A DNA stretch of 64,000 bases, taken from NCBI RefSeq assembly GCF_016785945.1, contig NZ_JAEMEF010000013.1:33449-97448 (forward strand), in the 5' to 3' direction. Below are positions 22,868 to 32,598 of this stretch, piece after piece; the stretch's first letter is position 1; the number at the start of each line of letters is the position of its first letter. Below the pieces are notes generated by a model. It was not told where the DNA came from, did no database searches, and was given only the letters and a program-made list of their open reading frames with translations. The DNA is from Olleya sediminilitoris. Lineage in GTDB: Bacteria > Bacteroidota > Bacteroidia > Flavobacteriales > Flavobacteriaceae. The position numbers were made by a program, and so were the translations under genes.

Positions 22868-23443
22868 ATGAAAACAACCTATTTATCACTTTTGTTTTGC
22901 TTTTTTTTAGTTTCTGGTTTTTCTCAAGACCAAAAAAAAGCTATTGTAGAAAATTTTATCGAAAACTTTAATAAAAAAGATTCTACTGCTGTATTTGAAG
23001 TTTTACACAAAAATTTTGCCGAGTATTGGCAGAAGCTTGTGGTTAATGAAGACAAAAAAGATTATTCTAAATATTACTCTTGGGCTAAGGAGATGCAAGA
23101 AAATGAAGAGATTGAAATTGTAAGCGTAAAAGGAAACAAAGTAGTCGTAAACTCGACGTATTACTCTGATTTAGATAGATTACTGGGTAAATTACCCTAT
23201 AAGTGCAAAAAGACTTTTGTGCTATCTAATAATGGTAAAATAATTAAGATAATTAATGATAAACATAAGAGTTATGATTATTATCAAAACAAGCGTAAAA
23301 GTTCTTATATCTCTTTTAAAAACTGGTTACGTTCTACTCATGGGCTTAAACGTCAGGATTTTAGTTTAACGCTTGAAGATGCTAAAAAAATGAAAAGTAT
23401 TTTATTAGAATATATCTCAGAAGTTGATGTCGCTAAATTATAA
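22868..23443 (+). CDS. Exported NTF2-like (SnoaL/DUF4440-type) protein
   Basis: 191 residues with a signal peptide (MKTTYLSLLFCFFLVSGFSQ). The opening AIVENFIENFNKKDSTAVFE is the helix pair typical of NTF2-like cone folds, followed by strands; a basic helical tail of about 60 residues is an addition. Its role is unknown. A related small exported protein of the same fold occurs at 43739-44191, but the two are not neighbours. Confidence 0.6.
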   Translation: MKTTYLSLLFCFFLVSGFSQDQKKAIVENFIENFNKKDSTAVFEVLHKNFAEYWQKLVVNEDKKDYSKYYSWAKEMQENEEIEIVSVKGNKVVVNSTYYSDLDRLLGKLPYKCKKTFVLSNNGKIIKIINDKHKSYDYYQNKRKSSYISFKNWLRSTHGLKRQDFSLTLEDAKKMKSILLEYISEVDVAKL

Positions 23444-23463
23444 GTAATACTAACTTAAAACCA

Positions 23464-23496
23464 TAAAAAAAGCGAACCATTTGGTTCGCTTTTTTA
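23464..23496. terminator. Bidirectional terminator between convergent genes
   Basis: AAAAAAAGCGAACC-attt-GGTTCGCTTTTTT is a perfect stem with A and T runs on both sides. It serves the NTF2-like gene on the plus strand and the DEAD-box helicase gene on the minus strand. Confidence 0.92.
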
Positions 23497-24849
23497 TTAC
23501 TTCTTGTTACGCTTATTGTAATTTTTATCTCCTCTGGTTTTAGGTTTTTTATATTTGGCAGCGATTTTAAACTTATAGCTTCCTCCTAAATTTTCTTTAG
23601 AGTTTTTAGCAGATTTTTCATGAAAAGCAGCTCCAGGCGCATCTTCATCTTTTCTTCGTTTTGTTGGATTGTTACGTTCTTTAATTACAGTACGTTCTTC
23701 TTCTATTAATTCAGTAGAAATGGTAACACTTTCAGGAATCTCTAATTCAGGAATTTCCATTTGCATCAAGTCTTCAATCTTTTTAAGACTGTCTTGTTCT
23801 TTTTCTGTACTAAAAACAACTGCTTGACCTTCACGTTCAGCACGACCAGTTCGTCCAATTCTGTGCATATAGTTTTCAGGAAAATTGGGTGTGTCAAAAT
23901 TAAACACATGGGTTACGTTATCTATATCTAAACCACGAGCCATAACGTCTGTAGCCACTAAAATACGATTTACACCTTCTCTAAATTGCTCAATACTACG
24001 TAGTCTGTAGTTTTGTGTTTTATTAGAGTGTATAACACATAATTCTTCTTTAAAAAACTCGTCTAACGCTTCAAATAATCTGTCAGCCATTCGTTTATTA
24101 GACACAAAAACTAAAACTTTGTTATAGGTTTCAGCATCTTGTAATATATGGACTAATAAATTTAGTTTAGTGTAATAATTAGGAACGCTGTATTTGGTTT
24201 GTGCTATATTTTCAAGTGGTGTTCCAGAAATAGCAATAGATACTTTTTGTGGCGCAGTAAAAAAGTCAGTAATTAAATCGTCAACATCCTCAGTCATTGT
24301 TGCAGAAAACATGATGTTTTGTCTGCGTTCTGGAAGAATATCAAAAATATTAATTAATTGGTGTCTAAACCCTAAATCTAGCATGACATCTACTTCGTCA
24401 ATAACCAAACGCTCTAAAGATTTTAGTTGCAATACACGACTAACCGCTAAATCATACAATCTACCAGGAGTTGCTACAATAATGTCTTGACCTTGTGCAA
24501 CAGCTTGTTTTTGAGTGTTTATATTTGTGCCACCATACACACCAAGGACACGTGTATTAATGTATTTGGCTAATTTTTCTATTTCGTCAACCACTTGCAC
24601 AACCAGTTCTCTAGTTGGTACTAATATTAAAACACGAGGGTTGTCTTGTTTAGAAAATTTAAGGTTTTTAAGTATTGGTAACATGTAAGCAAAGGTTTTA
24701 CCTGTACCAGTTTGCGCTATACCAACCATGTCTTTTCCGCTAGCAACAACATTAAATGCTTCTGCTTGAATTGGCGTAGGTTGTGTAAACCCTAAATCGT
24801 CAATAGCGTTATATAAAGGTGTATTTAAATTTAAATCTCTAAAGTTCAA
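23497..24849 (-). CDS. DEAD-box RNA helicase (RhlE/DbpA-like)
   Basis: 450 residues with the helicase core in order: Q motif (PTPIQAEAF), Walker A AQTGTGKT, PTRELV, TPGRL, motif II DEVD (a variant of DEAD), SAT, VATDVMARGLDI and motif VI HRIGRTGR. The last 70 residues are basic and low complexity (KKPKTRGDKNYNKRNKK), as in cold- or ribosome-associated helicases. It probably remodels rRNA or mRNA in the cytoplasm. The aldose-epimerase gene lies 42 bp upstream in the same direction. Confidence 0.93.
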   Translation of the reverse strand: MNFRDLNLNTPLYNAIDDLGFTQPTPIQAEAFNVVASGKDMVGIAQTGTGKTFAYMLPILKNLKFSKQDNPRVLILVPTRELVVQVVDEIEKLAKYINTRVLGVYGGTNINTQKQAVAQGQDIIVATPGRLYDLAVSRVLQLKSLERLVIDEVDVMLDLGFRHQLINIFDILPERRQNIMFSATMTEDVDDLITDFFTAPQKVSIAISGTPLENIAQTKYSVPNYYTKLNLLVHILQDAETYNKVLVFVSNKRMADRLFEALDEFFKEELCVIHSNKTQNYRLRSIEQFREGVNRILVATDVMARGLDIDNVTHVFNFDTPNFPENYMHRIGRTGRAEREGQAVVFSTEKEQDSLKKIEDLMQMEIPELEIPESVTISTELIEEERTVIKERNNPTKRRKDEDAPGAAFHEKSAKNSKENLGGSYKFKIAAKYKKPKTRGDKNYNKRNKK

Positions 24850-24868
24850 AACGTATTATTTTAGCCTA

Positions 24869-24876
24869 CAAAACTA
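24869..24876 (-). promoter_or_regulatory. Bacteroidota -7 box before the helicase gene
   Basis: TAGTTTTG on the minus strand fits TAnnTTTG and lies 20 bp before the helicase ATG, in the gap after the epimerase gene. It suggests independent transcription of the helicase with a very short leader. Confidence 0.45.
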
Positions 24877-24891
24877 CTACTTATATTTTGT

Positions 24892-25782
24892 TTACCCTAA
24901 ATGCTGCTCATGTATTTGTATACTGTAGGTTGCATTAAATGTTTCATTTATAGGTAATTTAATAATACCCTCTTTGGTTTTTATATCTTGAGTAGTGTTT
25001 TCAGCATCAGCAATACCTAACCAAGGTTCTATACAAACATAAGGTGCATTTGGTTTTGCCCAAATCCCTAAATAGTTAAAATCTTTAAAACTCACGTTTA
25101 ATATTTCGCCATGAGTTTTACTAACCAAAGCGACTTGTCTTGATTTTAAGTCTTTAAAAATAAGCGCATCTTCATTAAATAAATCTGGTCTTAAATTAAT
25201 ACTATTTTCAGTATCAAAAACCGGTTTGGTTTGGTTAGTAACCAGTCCATTGGTCTTGTTAAGTAAATAGGTTTTAGCGGTTTCTTGTTTATTAAATACT
25301 AAACTGTAATCAGTGTAGTTTTCGTCATTATAAACAGGGCATTTAAAAGCAGGATGACCACCAATACTAAAATAAATGGCTTTATCGTCAAGATTTTTTA
25401 CAGTATGCGTAATGTCTAAGGTATTATGGTTTAAGGTATACGTTATTAAAAACTCAAATTTAAAAGGAAACAGTCTTAATAAACCCTCATTATGTTTTAA
25501 ACTAAAGGTTAAGCTATTTTTGGTTTGATTGCTTAGTGTAATGGTTTTGTTATGTCTAACAAAACCATGTTTTGGCATGTTGTAAGTTTGACCTTCAAAT
25601 GTGTATTGGTCATCCTTTAAACTACCTATTACAGGAAATAAGTTTGGTGCAAAGCTTCCCCAAATATCAGGATCTGCATGCCACATAAATTGCTTGTCGT
25701 TTTTGACTGACGCTATTTCACATAGTTCTGCGCCTTTCGGTTTAACCGAAATTTTTAATACCTCATTACTTAATTGAAACAT
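24892..25782 (-). CDS. Aldose 1-epimerase family protein (LacX-like)
   Basis: 296 residues, the length of the aldose epimerase/LacX group. The start LSNEVLKISVKPKGAELCEI and the segments FAPNLFPVIG, MPKHGFVRH, FSIGGHPAF and CIEPWLGIAD are characteristic. The conserved His residues (KHGFVRH, GGHPAF) and Glu (CIEPW) for mutarotation are present. It interconverts the anomers of aldoses in the cytoplasm, though LacX-type members have less certain substrates. Divergent from pabB. Confidence 0.87.
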   Translation of the reverse strand: MFQLSNEVLKISVKPKGAELCEIASVKNDKQFMWHADPDIWGSFAPNLFPVIGSLKDDQYTFEGQTYNMPKHGFVRHNKTITLSNQTKNSLTFSLKHNEGLLRLFPFKFEFLITYTLNHNTLDITHTVKNLDDKAIYFSIGGHPAFKCPVYNDENYTDYSLVFNKQETAKTYLLNKTNGLVTNQTKPVFDTENSINLRPDLFNEDALIFKDLKSRQVALVSKTHGEILNVSFKDFNYLGIWAKPNAPYVCIEPWLGIADAENTTQDIKTKEGIIKLPINETFNATYSIQIHEQHLG

Positions 25783-25861
25783 CTATCTTATATTTAATCT
25801 CATGACTAAAATACTCGTTTTTTTTAACATTTCTGTTTAACTTTACCCAACATTTTTTTCA

Positions 25862-27169
25862 GTGAGAACAATTACAAAACATAAACTAACTAATCCTGAG
25901 GTATTCAAGCAAAATTTATTGACTTGGAGCCAGCAGTTTGATGATGTTGTTTGGCTAGACTCTAATAACTACCAACAACAATATTCAAGTTATGACGCAG
26001 TATTGGCTGTGGATGCTTTTACAGGAATTCAAACCGATTATCATAACGCTTTTGAGCAATTTAAAGAGTATCAGTCGCTTACTAACGATTGGGTTTTTGG
26101 TTATTTATCATACGATTTAAAAAATGATGTGGAGCAGCTTCAGTCTTTAAATAATGACGATTTAGCGTTTCCTGAATTATATTTTTTTCAACCTAAAAAA
26201 ATCTTTTTAATTAAAGGTGAAAATCTTGAAATACAGTATTTGAAAATGGTTGATGATGAAGTGGAAACAGATTTAAATGAAATACGTCATTACAAGGACG
26301 AAGCAAATATTAATCTACACAATGAAAACAACCCAATAAAAATCCAGCTTAGAATACATAAAGACGAGTATTTTAATAAAATTGAAACCATGTTAAGTCA
26401 CATTAATAGAGGTGATATTTATGAAGCTAATTTTTGTCAAGAGTTTTATGCTAAAGACACAACAATAAATCCTTTAGAGACTTATAATAAGTTAAACACG
26501 ATTTCAAAACCACCATTTGCAGCGTTTTTAAAGTTAAATGATAAGTATTTGTTATCTGCATCACCAGAACGTTATATTAAAAAAGAAGCTACTAAGATTA
26601 TATCTCAACCTATTAAAGGTACCGCAAAACGCGAGGACGATTTTATGTTAGATTCTATTTTAAAAAATAATTTAGTGTCTGATGAAAAAGAACGTAGTGA
26701 AAACGTTATGATTGTAGATTTAGTCCGTAACGACTTGTCACAAACAGCCACAAAGGGTAGCGTAAAAGTAGAAGAATTATGTAAGATTTACACGTTTAAT
26801 CAAGTGCATCAAATGATATCTACAGTAACGTCAGAGGTAGATCAAAACACGCACCCAATAGATGTTATAAAAAGTACGTTTCCGATGGGAAGTATGACAG
26901 GAGCTCCTAAAATTTCGGCAATGAAAATTATAGAATCTTTAGAAGAAACCAAACGTGGTCTATATTCTGGAGCAGTTGGCTATATTTCGCCATCAGGCGA
27001 CTTTGATTTTAATGTTGTAATACGTAGTATTTTATACAACGCAACCAATAAATATGTGTCTTATTCTGTTGGAGGTGCCATTACTGCAAAGTCAGACCCT
27101 TTAAACGAATATGAAGAATGTTTGATTAAAGCTAAAGCCATGAGAACTGTTTTAGAAGGTGTTAATTAG
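25862..27169 (+). CDS. pabB: Aminodeoxychorismate synthase component I
   Basis: 435 residues of the chorismate-binding family. The motif PIKGTAKR has the Lys found in PabB and absent from anthranilate synthase (PIAGT), and the C-terminal half has SENVMIVDLVRNDLS, FPMGSMTGAPK and YSGAVGYISPSGDFDFN. It converts chorismate to aminodeoxychorismate for folate synthesis. The start is GTG at 25862. No amidotransferase or PabC gene is adjacent. It ends 3 nt before an open frame leading into tilS, so the two are translationally linked. Confidence 0.88.
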   Translation: MRTITKHKLTNPEVFKQNLLTWSQQFDDVVWLDSNNYQQQYSSYDAVLAVDAFTGIQTDYHNAFEQFKEYQSLTNDWVFGYLSYDLKNDVEQLQSLNNDDLAFPELYFFQPKKIFLIKGENLEIQYLKMVDDEVETDLNEIRHYKDEANINLHNENNPIKIQLRIHKDEYFNKIETMLSHINRGDIYEANFCQEFYAKDTTINPLETYNKLNTISKPPFAAFLKLNDKYLLSASPERYIKKEATKIISQPIKGTAKREDDFMLDSILKNNLVSDEKERSENVMIVDLVRNDLSQTATKGSVKVEELCKIYTFNQVHQMISTVTSEVDQNTHPIDVIKSTFPMGSMTGAPKISAMKIIESLEETKRGLYSGAVGYISPSGDFDFNVVIRSILYNATNKYVSYSVGGAITAKSDPLNEYEECLIKAKAMRTVLEGVN

Positions 27170-27187
27170 AAATTGTTAAATTTAGAG

Positions 27188-28513
27188 ATGCTAGTACACT
27201 TCCAAAATCACATAAACAAAGCACTTCCTTTTCTTAAAAAAAGCAAACTTTTAATTGCTATTTCAGGAGGATTAGATAGTGTTATTTTAACGCATTTATG
27301 TAAACAATCAAGTTTAAATATAACTTTAGCACATTGTAATTTTAATTTAAGAGGAATAGAAAGTGATGCTGACGAAAAATTTGTTCTAGATTTAGCAGAC
27401 AGTCTAGATTTAGAGATTTTTACCGAAAGTTTTAATACCGAAGCTTACGCTGAAAACGCTAAGCAATCCATACAAATGGCAGCAAGATCCTTGCGTTATG
27501 ATTGGTTTCAGGATATAGCGTCTCAGTTAAATTTTGACTATATTTTAACTGCGCATCATGCGGACGACAATTTAGAAACCTTTTTAATTAACCTAACAAG
27601 AGGGACAGGCTTAGAGGGCTTAAAAGGAATACCAGAAATAAACCAAAACATTGTACGTCCTTTACTACAATTTTCTAGAGAAACTATTGAAGCTTATGCT
27701 AATCTAAACCAACTACAATGGAGGGAAGATAGCAGTAATGCATCAACTAAATACCTTCGTAATAAATTAAGACACGATGTAATCCCTATTTTAAAAGATA
27801 TCAATAGTAATGTATTGACTAATTTTAAAAATACGATAAGTAACATCAATGACACTTCAGATATTGTTGAAGAAAGTGTGCAAGCTGTACTAAAACGAGC
27901 AATTATTGATATTGATGATACTCAGATTAGTTATAAAATTTCAGAATTTATTAAAGTCCACAATCCTAAAGCTTATTTATATGAAATTTTTAAAGATTAC
28001 GGATTTACGCAATGGACAGACATAGTCCATTTATTGACAGCACAAAGCGGAAAGCAAGTGCAAAGTGCAACACACCAATTGTTAAAAGATAGAGAGACTT
28101 TAATTTTAAGTGAATTAAAAACGAATGATGGTCTGCATCAAAATGAAGCTTCAGTTATAATCAACAATTTTGAAAATGAAGTAAATGTTCTGTCAGGTGT
28201 TTTATCTTTTGAAACAGTATCAACCATTGAAAAATCTGAGCCTTCCACAATCTATATTGATAAAGAAAAGTTAAAATTACCTTTAACTGTAAGACATTGG
28301 CAAGAAGGAGACTATTTTTACCCTCTAGGTATGCGTGGTAAGAAAAAACTTGGCAAGTTTTTTAAAGACCAAAAATTATCTGTTTTAGCAAAACAAAAAG
28401 TTTTATTATTGTGTAGCCAAGATAAAATTGTTTGGGTTGTCAACCATCGTGCGGACGATAGGTTTAAAGTTACAAGCCAAACCAAAACAATACTAAAAAT
28501 TAAACTATCATAA
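27188..28513 (+). CDS. tilS: tRNA(Ile)-lysidine synthetase
   Basis: A PP-loop ATPase with SGGLDSVIL, HCNFNLRG, TAHHADDNLETFLINLTRGTG and the typical LRNKLRHDVIP. The C-terminal domain has HWQEGDYFYPLGMRGKKKLG near its end. It modifies the wobble cytidine of tRNA-Ile(CAU) to lysidine, an essential step. I place the start at the ATG at 27188 (MLVHFQNHINK), which matches the family N-terminus; a TTG at 27173 in the same frame would add five residues. Follows pabB closely, and its stop abuts the ATG of dsbD. Confidence 0.93.
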   Translation: MLVHFQNHINKALPFLKKSKLLIAISGGLDSVILTHLCKQSSLNITLAHCNFNLRGIESDADEKFVLDLADSLDLEIFTESFNTEAYAENAKQSIQMAARSLRYDWFQDIASQLNFDYILTAHHADDNLETFLINLTRGTGLEGLKGIPEINQNIVRPLLQFSRETIEAYANLNQLQWREDSSNASTKYLRNKLRHDVIPILKDINSNVLTNFKNTISNINDTSDIVEESVQAVLKRAIIDIDDTQISYKISEFIKVHNPKAYLYEIFKDYGFTQWTDIVHLLTAQSGKQVQSATHQLLKDRETLILSELKTNDGLHQNEASVIINNFENEVNVLSGVLSFETVSTIEKSEPSTIYIDKEKLKLPLTVRHWQEGDYFYPLGMRGKKKLGKFFKDQKLSVLAKQKVLLLCSQDKIVWVVNHRADDRFKVTSQTKTILKIKLS

Positions 28514-30895
28514 ATGAAGCATATAGCAGCTATTCTATTATTTTTCTTCGCTTTTTTAAGCGTTAATGCCCAAATAATAAAGCCAGTAAAGTGGAGTGGT
28601 ACAGTTGATAAAATATCTGATACAGAGTACAATTTAGTCTATAAAGCAACAATAGACGATCATTGGCATTTATACTCTCAGACTTTACCAGAAGGAGGTG
28701 CAATACCAACTGAGTTTTTCTATCAAGATGAAGCATTGAGCAATGATTTTGAGTTAATTGGTAAAGCTTCGGAAAGCGAAAGTATTACCAAGTTTGATAA
28801 AGTGTTTCAAATGGAGTTGTCCTATTTTGATAATTCGGCAACTTTTACTCAAAAAATAAAGCTTAAAAATCCAAATGTATCTCAAATTGAAGCCGAAATT
28901 AGTTTTCAAGCCTGTGATGATACTAAATGTATTTTTGAAAGCGAGATTGTTACGTTTAAACTTAAACAAGAAAAAAAAAATAAAATTTTTGATCCAGTAC
29001 AATGGACATCATCTGTTAAAAAACTAAATGACACAGATTATCAATTAGTTTATACAGCTACTTTAGAAGATAAATGGCACATTTATTCTCAGAATAATAC
29101 TGAGCCAATGGGTCCCATTCCAACAGAAATTACTTTTAAGGATAATGACAATAAAGACTATCAATTAATAGGTGAATTAGAGGAGTCTAAAACAGTTACA
29201 AAATATGAAAATGCATTTGCAATGGATGTTACATATTTTGATGATAAAGCAGTGTTTACACAAAAAATTAAAGTTTTAAATCCTGCGCTTAAAAAAATTG
29301 AAGCCGAAGTCTTTTATCAAGCTTGTGATGACGAGAAATGTTTGGCGCCAACGACTTTTGAGTTTGTAAACAATTTAGATGGTACAGAAGCAGCTATTGA
29401 AACATTAAATATTGATGCAACAGATTTAGAAAAATCTAAAGCTTTAAATTTAGGTGTTACAGGTTGGGATAAATACGAAAAAGAAGAAGTTAAAGAAAAA
29501 ACTAACTTTGGGATATTTATACTTGGTTTTATTGGTGGATTAATTGCTTTATTAACACCTTGCGTTTTCCCGATGATTCCTTTAACAGTGTCCTTTTTTA
29601 CAAAAGGCGCAGAAAACACACAAAAAGGGTTAGCCAATGCTATAATATATGGTTTGTTTATATTGGTTATTTATGTGTTACTTTCGTTACCATTTCATTT
29701 TTTAGATTCATTAAATCCAGAAATTTTAAACACAATATCAACTAACGTTATATTAAATATAATTTTCTTTTTGATTTTAGCGTTTTTTGCTTTTTCATTT
29801 TTTGGTTTTTATGAAATCACTCTGCCAGCATCTTGGGGGAATAAAATGGACGAAACATCATCTAGAGTTGGAGGTATTATAGGTATCTTTTTTATGGCTT
29901 TAACTTTAGCTATTGTGTCTTTTTCTTGTACAGGACCAATTTTAGGCTCATTGTTAGCAGGCTCTTTAACCAGTGATGGAGGAGCAATGCAATTAACAGC
30001 AGGAATGTCTGGATTTGGTTTGGCATTAGCATTACCATTTACCTTATTTGCAATGTTTCCAAAATGGTTAAACTCGTTACCAAAATCTGGAGGTTGGTTA
30101 AATTCGGTTAAAGTTGTTTTAGGGTTTTTAGAATTAGGTATGGCATTTAAATTTTTGTCCAATGCAGATTTAGTAAAACATTGGGGACTTTTAAAACGTG
30201 AAGTATTTATAGGAATCTGGATTATTATAGGGATTGGATTATTATTGTATTTATTGGGTAAAATTAAGTTTCCGCATGATAGTCCTTTAAAAAAGTTAAG
30301 TTTTAGTCGTATATCTTTTGCAGTATTAGTAGGTGCATTTGTAGTGTATTTAATTCCTGGTTTGACTAATACTAAATATGCTAATTTAAAGTTGTTAAGT
30401 GGTTTTCCGCCACCTTTACCATACAGTATTTATGAGAAAGATAGTGACTGTCCTTTAGGATTAAATTGTTATAAAGATATTGACGAAGGTATTACTGCTG
30501 CTAAGGCAGAAAACAAACCAATCATGTTAGATTTTACAGGTTGGGCTTGTGTAAACTGTAGAAAAATGGAAGAACAGGTGTGGAGTCAAGATAAAATATA
30601 CGAGCTATTAAAAGACAAATACATTATCGTGTCTTTATATGTTGATGATCGTAAAGAGTTACCTGAAGACCAGCAATTTAAATTTGTAAAAGCTAACGGA
30701 AAGCTTAAAAACATTAAAACCATAGGAGACAAATGGGCAACATTACAAACCCTTAATTTCCAGAATAATTCGCAACCATTTTACGTCTTAGTAAATGAAA
30801 AAATGGAGTTGCTAAATCATACTACAGCCTACACACCAAATGCAGACGAGTATTTAAAATGGCTAGAAATTGGATTAGAAAATTTTAAAAATTAA
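28514..30895 (+). CDS. dsbD: Thiol:disulfide interchange protein DsbD with duplicated N-terminal domain
   Basis: 793 residues: signal peptide, two tandem DsbD-alpha-like domains, a multi-pass electron-transfer domain and a C-terminal thioredoxin domain. The alpha-like domains begin IIKPVKWSGTVDKISD and IFDPVQWTSSVKKLND, each ends in QACDD(T/E)KC, and they occupy about 20-150 and 157-287. The membrane domain (about 330-620) carries LLTPCVFPMIPLTVSFF and FSCTGPILGS; the thioredoxin domain has WACVNCRKM (C679, C682). It moves reducing power from cytoplasmic thioredoxin to the periplasm. Bacterial DsbD usually has one alpha domain; the duplication is notable. It starts directly at the tilS stop. 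Confidence 0.92.
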   Translation: MKHIAAILLFFFAFLSVNAQIIKPVKWSGTVDKISDTEYNLVYKATIDDHWHLYSQTLPEGGAIPTEFFYQDEALSNDFELIGKASESESITKFDKVFQMELSYFDNSATFTQKIKLKNPNVSQIEAEISFQACDDTKCIFESEIVTFKLKQEKKNKIFDPVQWTSSVKKLNDTDYQLVYTATLEDKWHIYSQNNTEPMGPIPTEITFKDNDNKDYQLIGELEESKTVTKYENAFAMDVTYFDDKAVFTQKIKVLNPALKKIEAEVFYQACDDEKCLAPTTFEFVNNLDGTEAAIETLNIDATDLEKSKALNLGVTGWDKYEKEEVKEKTNFGIFILGFIGGLIALLTPCVFPMIPLTVSFFTKGAENTQKGLANAIIYGLFILVIYVLLSLPFHFLDSLNPEILNTISTNVILNIIFFLILAFFAFSFFGFYEITLPASWGNKMDETSSRVGGIIGIFFMALTLAIVSFSCTGPILGSLLAGSLTSDGGAMQLTAGMSGFGLALALPFTLFAMFPKWLNSLPKSGGWLNSVKVVLGFLELGMAFKFLSNADLVKHWGLLKREVFIGIWIIIGIGLLLYLLGKIKFPHDSPLKKLSFSRISFAVLVGAFVVYLIPGLTNTKYANLKLLSGFPPPLPYSIYEKDSDCPLGLNCYKDIDEGITAAKAENKPIMLDFTGWACVNCRKMEEQVWSQDKIYELLKDKYIIVSLYVDDRKELPEDQQFKFVKANGKLKNIKTIGDKWATLQTLNFQNNSQPFYVLVNEKMELLNHTTAYTPNADEYLKWLEIGLENFKN

Positions 30896-30899
30896 ATTA

Positions 30900-30928
30900 A
30901 AAGTCCTGCAATCGCAGGATTTTTTTTA
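30900..30928 (+). terminator. Terminator after dsbD
   Basis: AAGTCCTGC-aatc-GCAGGATTTTTTTT: a 7-bp stem followed by eight T, starting about 5 nt after the dsbD stop codon. Confidence 0.85.
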
Positions 30929-30945
30929 CTGTTATATAGTACAAC

Positions 30946-32571
30946 ATGAAAACAATACAAGGACAAATAGTAGATATACAAAACCAACGCATTTTTAGTG
31001 GAGAAATCACCATTGATTCAGGTAAAATACAATCTATTACAGAAAAAGAACACGATGTAAAACATTACATTTTACCAGGTTTTGTTGATGCACACATACA
31101 TATTGAAAGCTCGATGTTAGTCCCATCAGAGTTTGCTAAAATAGCAGTTAAACATGGTACTATTGCTACGGTTAGTGATCCTCATGAAATAGCAAATGTA
31201 TTAGGAGTAAAAGGCGTTGAGTTTATGATTGAAAACGGAAAAAAAACTCCTTTTAAATTCAATTTTGGAGCGCCAAGTTGCGTGCCAGCGACCACTTTTG
31301 AGTCTGCTGGAGCAATTATAGATTCCGACGATATTAAAACCTTAATGGCTAATCCTGATATAAAGTATCTAGCCGAAATGATGAATTATCCAGGCGTGTT
31401 GTTTGATGATGCAGAAGTGCTTAAAAAAATAGCTTGGGCGAAACACTACAACAAACCCGTAGATGGTCATGCACCAGGTTTAAGAGGTGATGATGTTACT
31501 AAATACATTAATGCAGGAATTAGTACAGATCACGAGTGTTTTACTTATGATGAAGCATTAGAAAAGCTTCAAAAAGGAATGAAGATTTTAATCCGAGAGG
31601 GTAGTGCTGCCAAAAACTTTGAAGCGTTAATTGATTTGCTACCTGATCATTATCAAAACATGATGTTTTGTAGTGACGACAAGCATCCAGATGATTTATT
31701 ATTAAACCACATCAACGCGCTTTGTGCTAGAGCTGTTGCTAAAGGAATTGATGTTTTTAAAGTATTACAAGTGGCTTGTATTAATCCTGTAAAGCATTAT
31801 AATTTGGATGTAGGCTTATTGCAAAAAAATGATGTTGCAGATTTTATTATAGTTGAAGATTTAAAAGCATTTAAAACGCTTCAAACCTATATTGATGGAG
31901 CATTAGTGTTTGATAACGGAACGTCCTTAGTAAAAGACGTAGCGTTTGAAAATCTTAATAATTTTGATACAGAAATTAAAACAATAGAAGATTTTAAAGT
32001 CGAAAGTACAGCTAAACAAATTAGAGTTATTGAAGCTTTAGAAGGTCAATTGGTTACTAATCAACTTATAGAAGAAGCAACATTACACAACGGAAACTTG
32101 GTATCTAATACAAAAACAGATGTTTTAAAAATGACAGTGGTTAACCGTTATAAAAATGATGAGCCAGCACTAGCATTTATTAAAAACTTTGGATTAAAGG
32201 AAGGTGCTATTGCAAGTTCTGTTGGACATGATTCTCATAATATTATTGCAGTTGGTGTAAACGATGAAGCTATTTGTAAAGCAGTAAATTTAATAATTGA
32301 AAACAAAGGTGGTATTTGTGCTGTGTCAGATACACATCAAAAAATAGTATCGCTTCCTGTAGCTGGAATTATGAGTGATAAAAATGCAGAAACTATTGGT
32401 CACGCTTACGCAGAATTGGATACGTTTGCTAAACAACTGGGTACAACATTAAATGCACCTTACATGACCTTATCTTTTATGGCTTTATTGGTAATTCCTG
32501 CGCTTAAATTAAGTGATAAAGGGTTGTTTGATGGCGGAAAATTTGAGTTTACTAGTTTAGAGGTTAATTAA
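30946..32571 (+). CDS. ade: Adenine deaminase
   Basis: 541 residues of the amidohydrolase family. The metal motif is [20 protein letters not shown], followed by [17 protein letters not shown]; the C-terminus carries [18 protein letters not shown] and [11 protein letters not shown], specific to the Ade group. It converts adenine to hypoxanthine and ammonia in the cytoplasm for purine salvage. Single-domain length is normal. Downstream of the dsbD terminator, so probably a separate unit together with the hydrolase gene. Confidence 0.95.
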   Translation: MKTIQGQIVDIQNQRIFSGEITIDSGKIQSITEKEHDVKHYILPGFVDAHIHIESSMLVPSEFAKIAVKHGTIATVSDPHEIANVLGVKGVEFMIENGKKTPFKFNFGAPSCVPATTFESAGAIIDSDDIKTLMANPDIKYLAEMMNYPGVLFDDAEVLKKIAWAKHYNKPVDGHAPGLRGDDVTKYINAGISTDHECFTYDEALEKLQKGMKILIREGSAAKNFEALIDLLPDHYQNMMFCSDDKHPDDLLLNHINALCARAVAKGIDVFKVLQVACINPVKHYNLDVGLLQKNDVADFIIVEDLKAFKTLQTYIDGALVFDNGTSLVKDVAFENLNNFDTEIKTIEDFKVESTAKQIRVIEALEGQLVTNQLIEEATLHNGNLVSNTKTDVLKMTVVNRYKNDEPALAFIKNFGLKEGAIASSVGHDSHNIIAVGVNDEAICKAVNLIIENKGGICAVSDTHQKIVSLPVAGIMSDKNAETIGHAYAELDTFAKQLGTTLNAPYMTLSFMALLVIPALKLSDKGLFDGGKFEFTSLEVN

Positions 32572-32598
32572 TATTTCGGACTATCAATAAAATAATCT

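Noticed and set aside
18962..23443. A complete type VI secretion locus
   Set aside because: Only the tube protein is recognisable. No sheath, baseplate, ClpV or membrane-complex genes are present.
23497..24849. DEVD in place of DEAD as a sign of an inactive helicase
   Set aside because: The catalytic Asp-Glu pair is intact, the change of the third and fourth residues is tolerated among related helicases, and all other motifs are intact.
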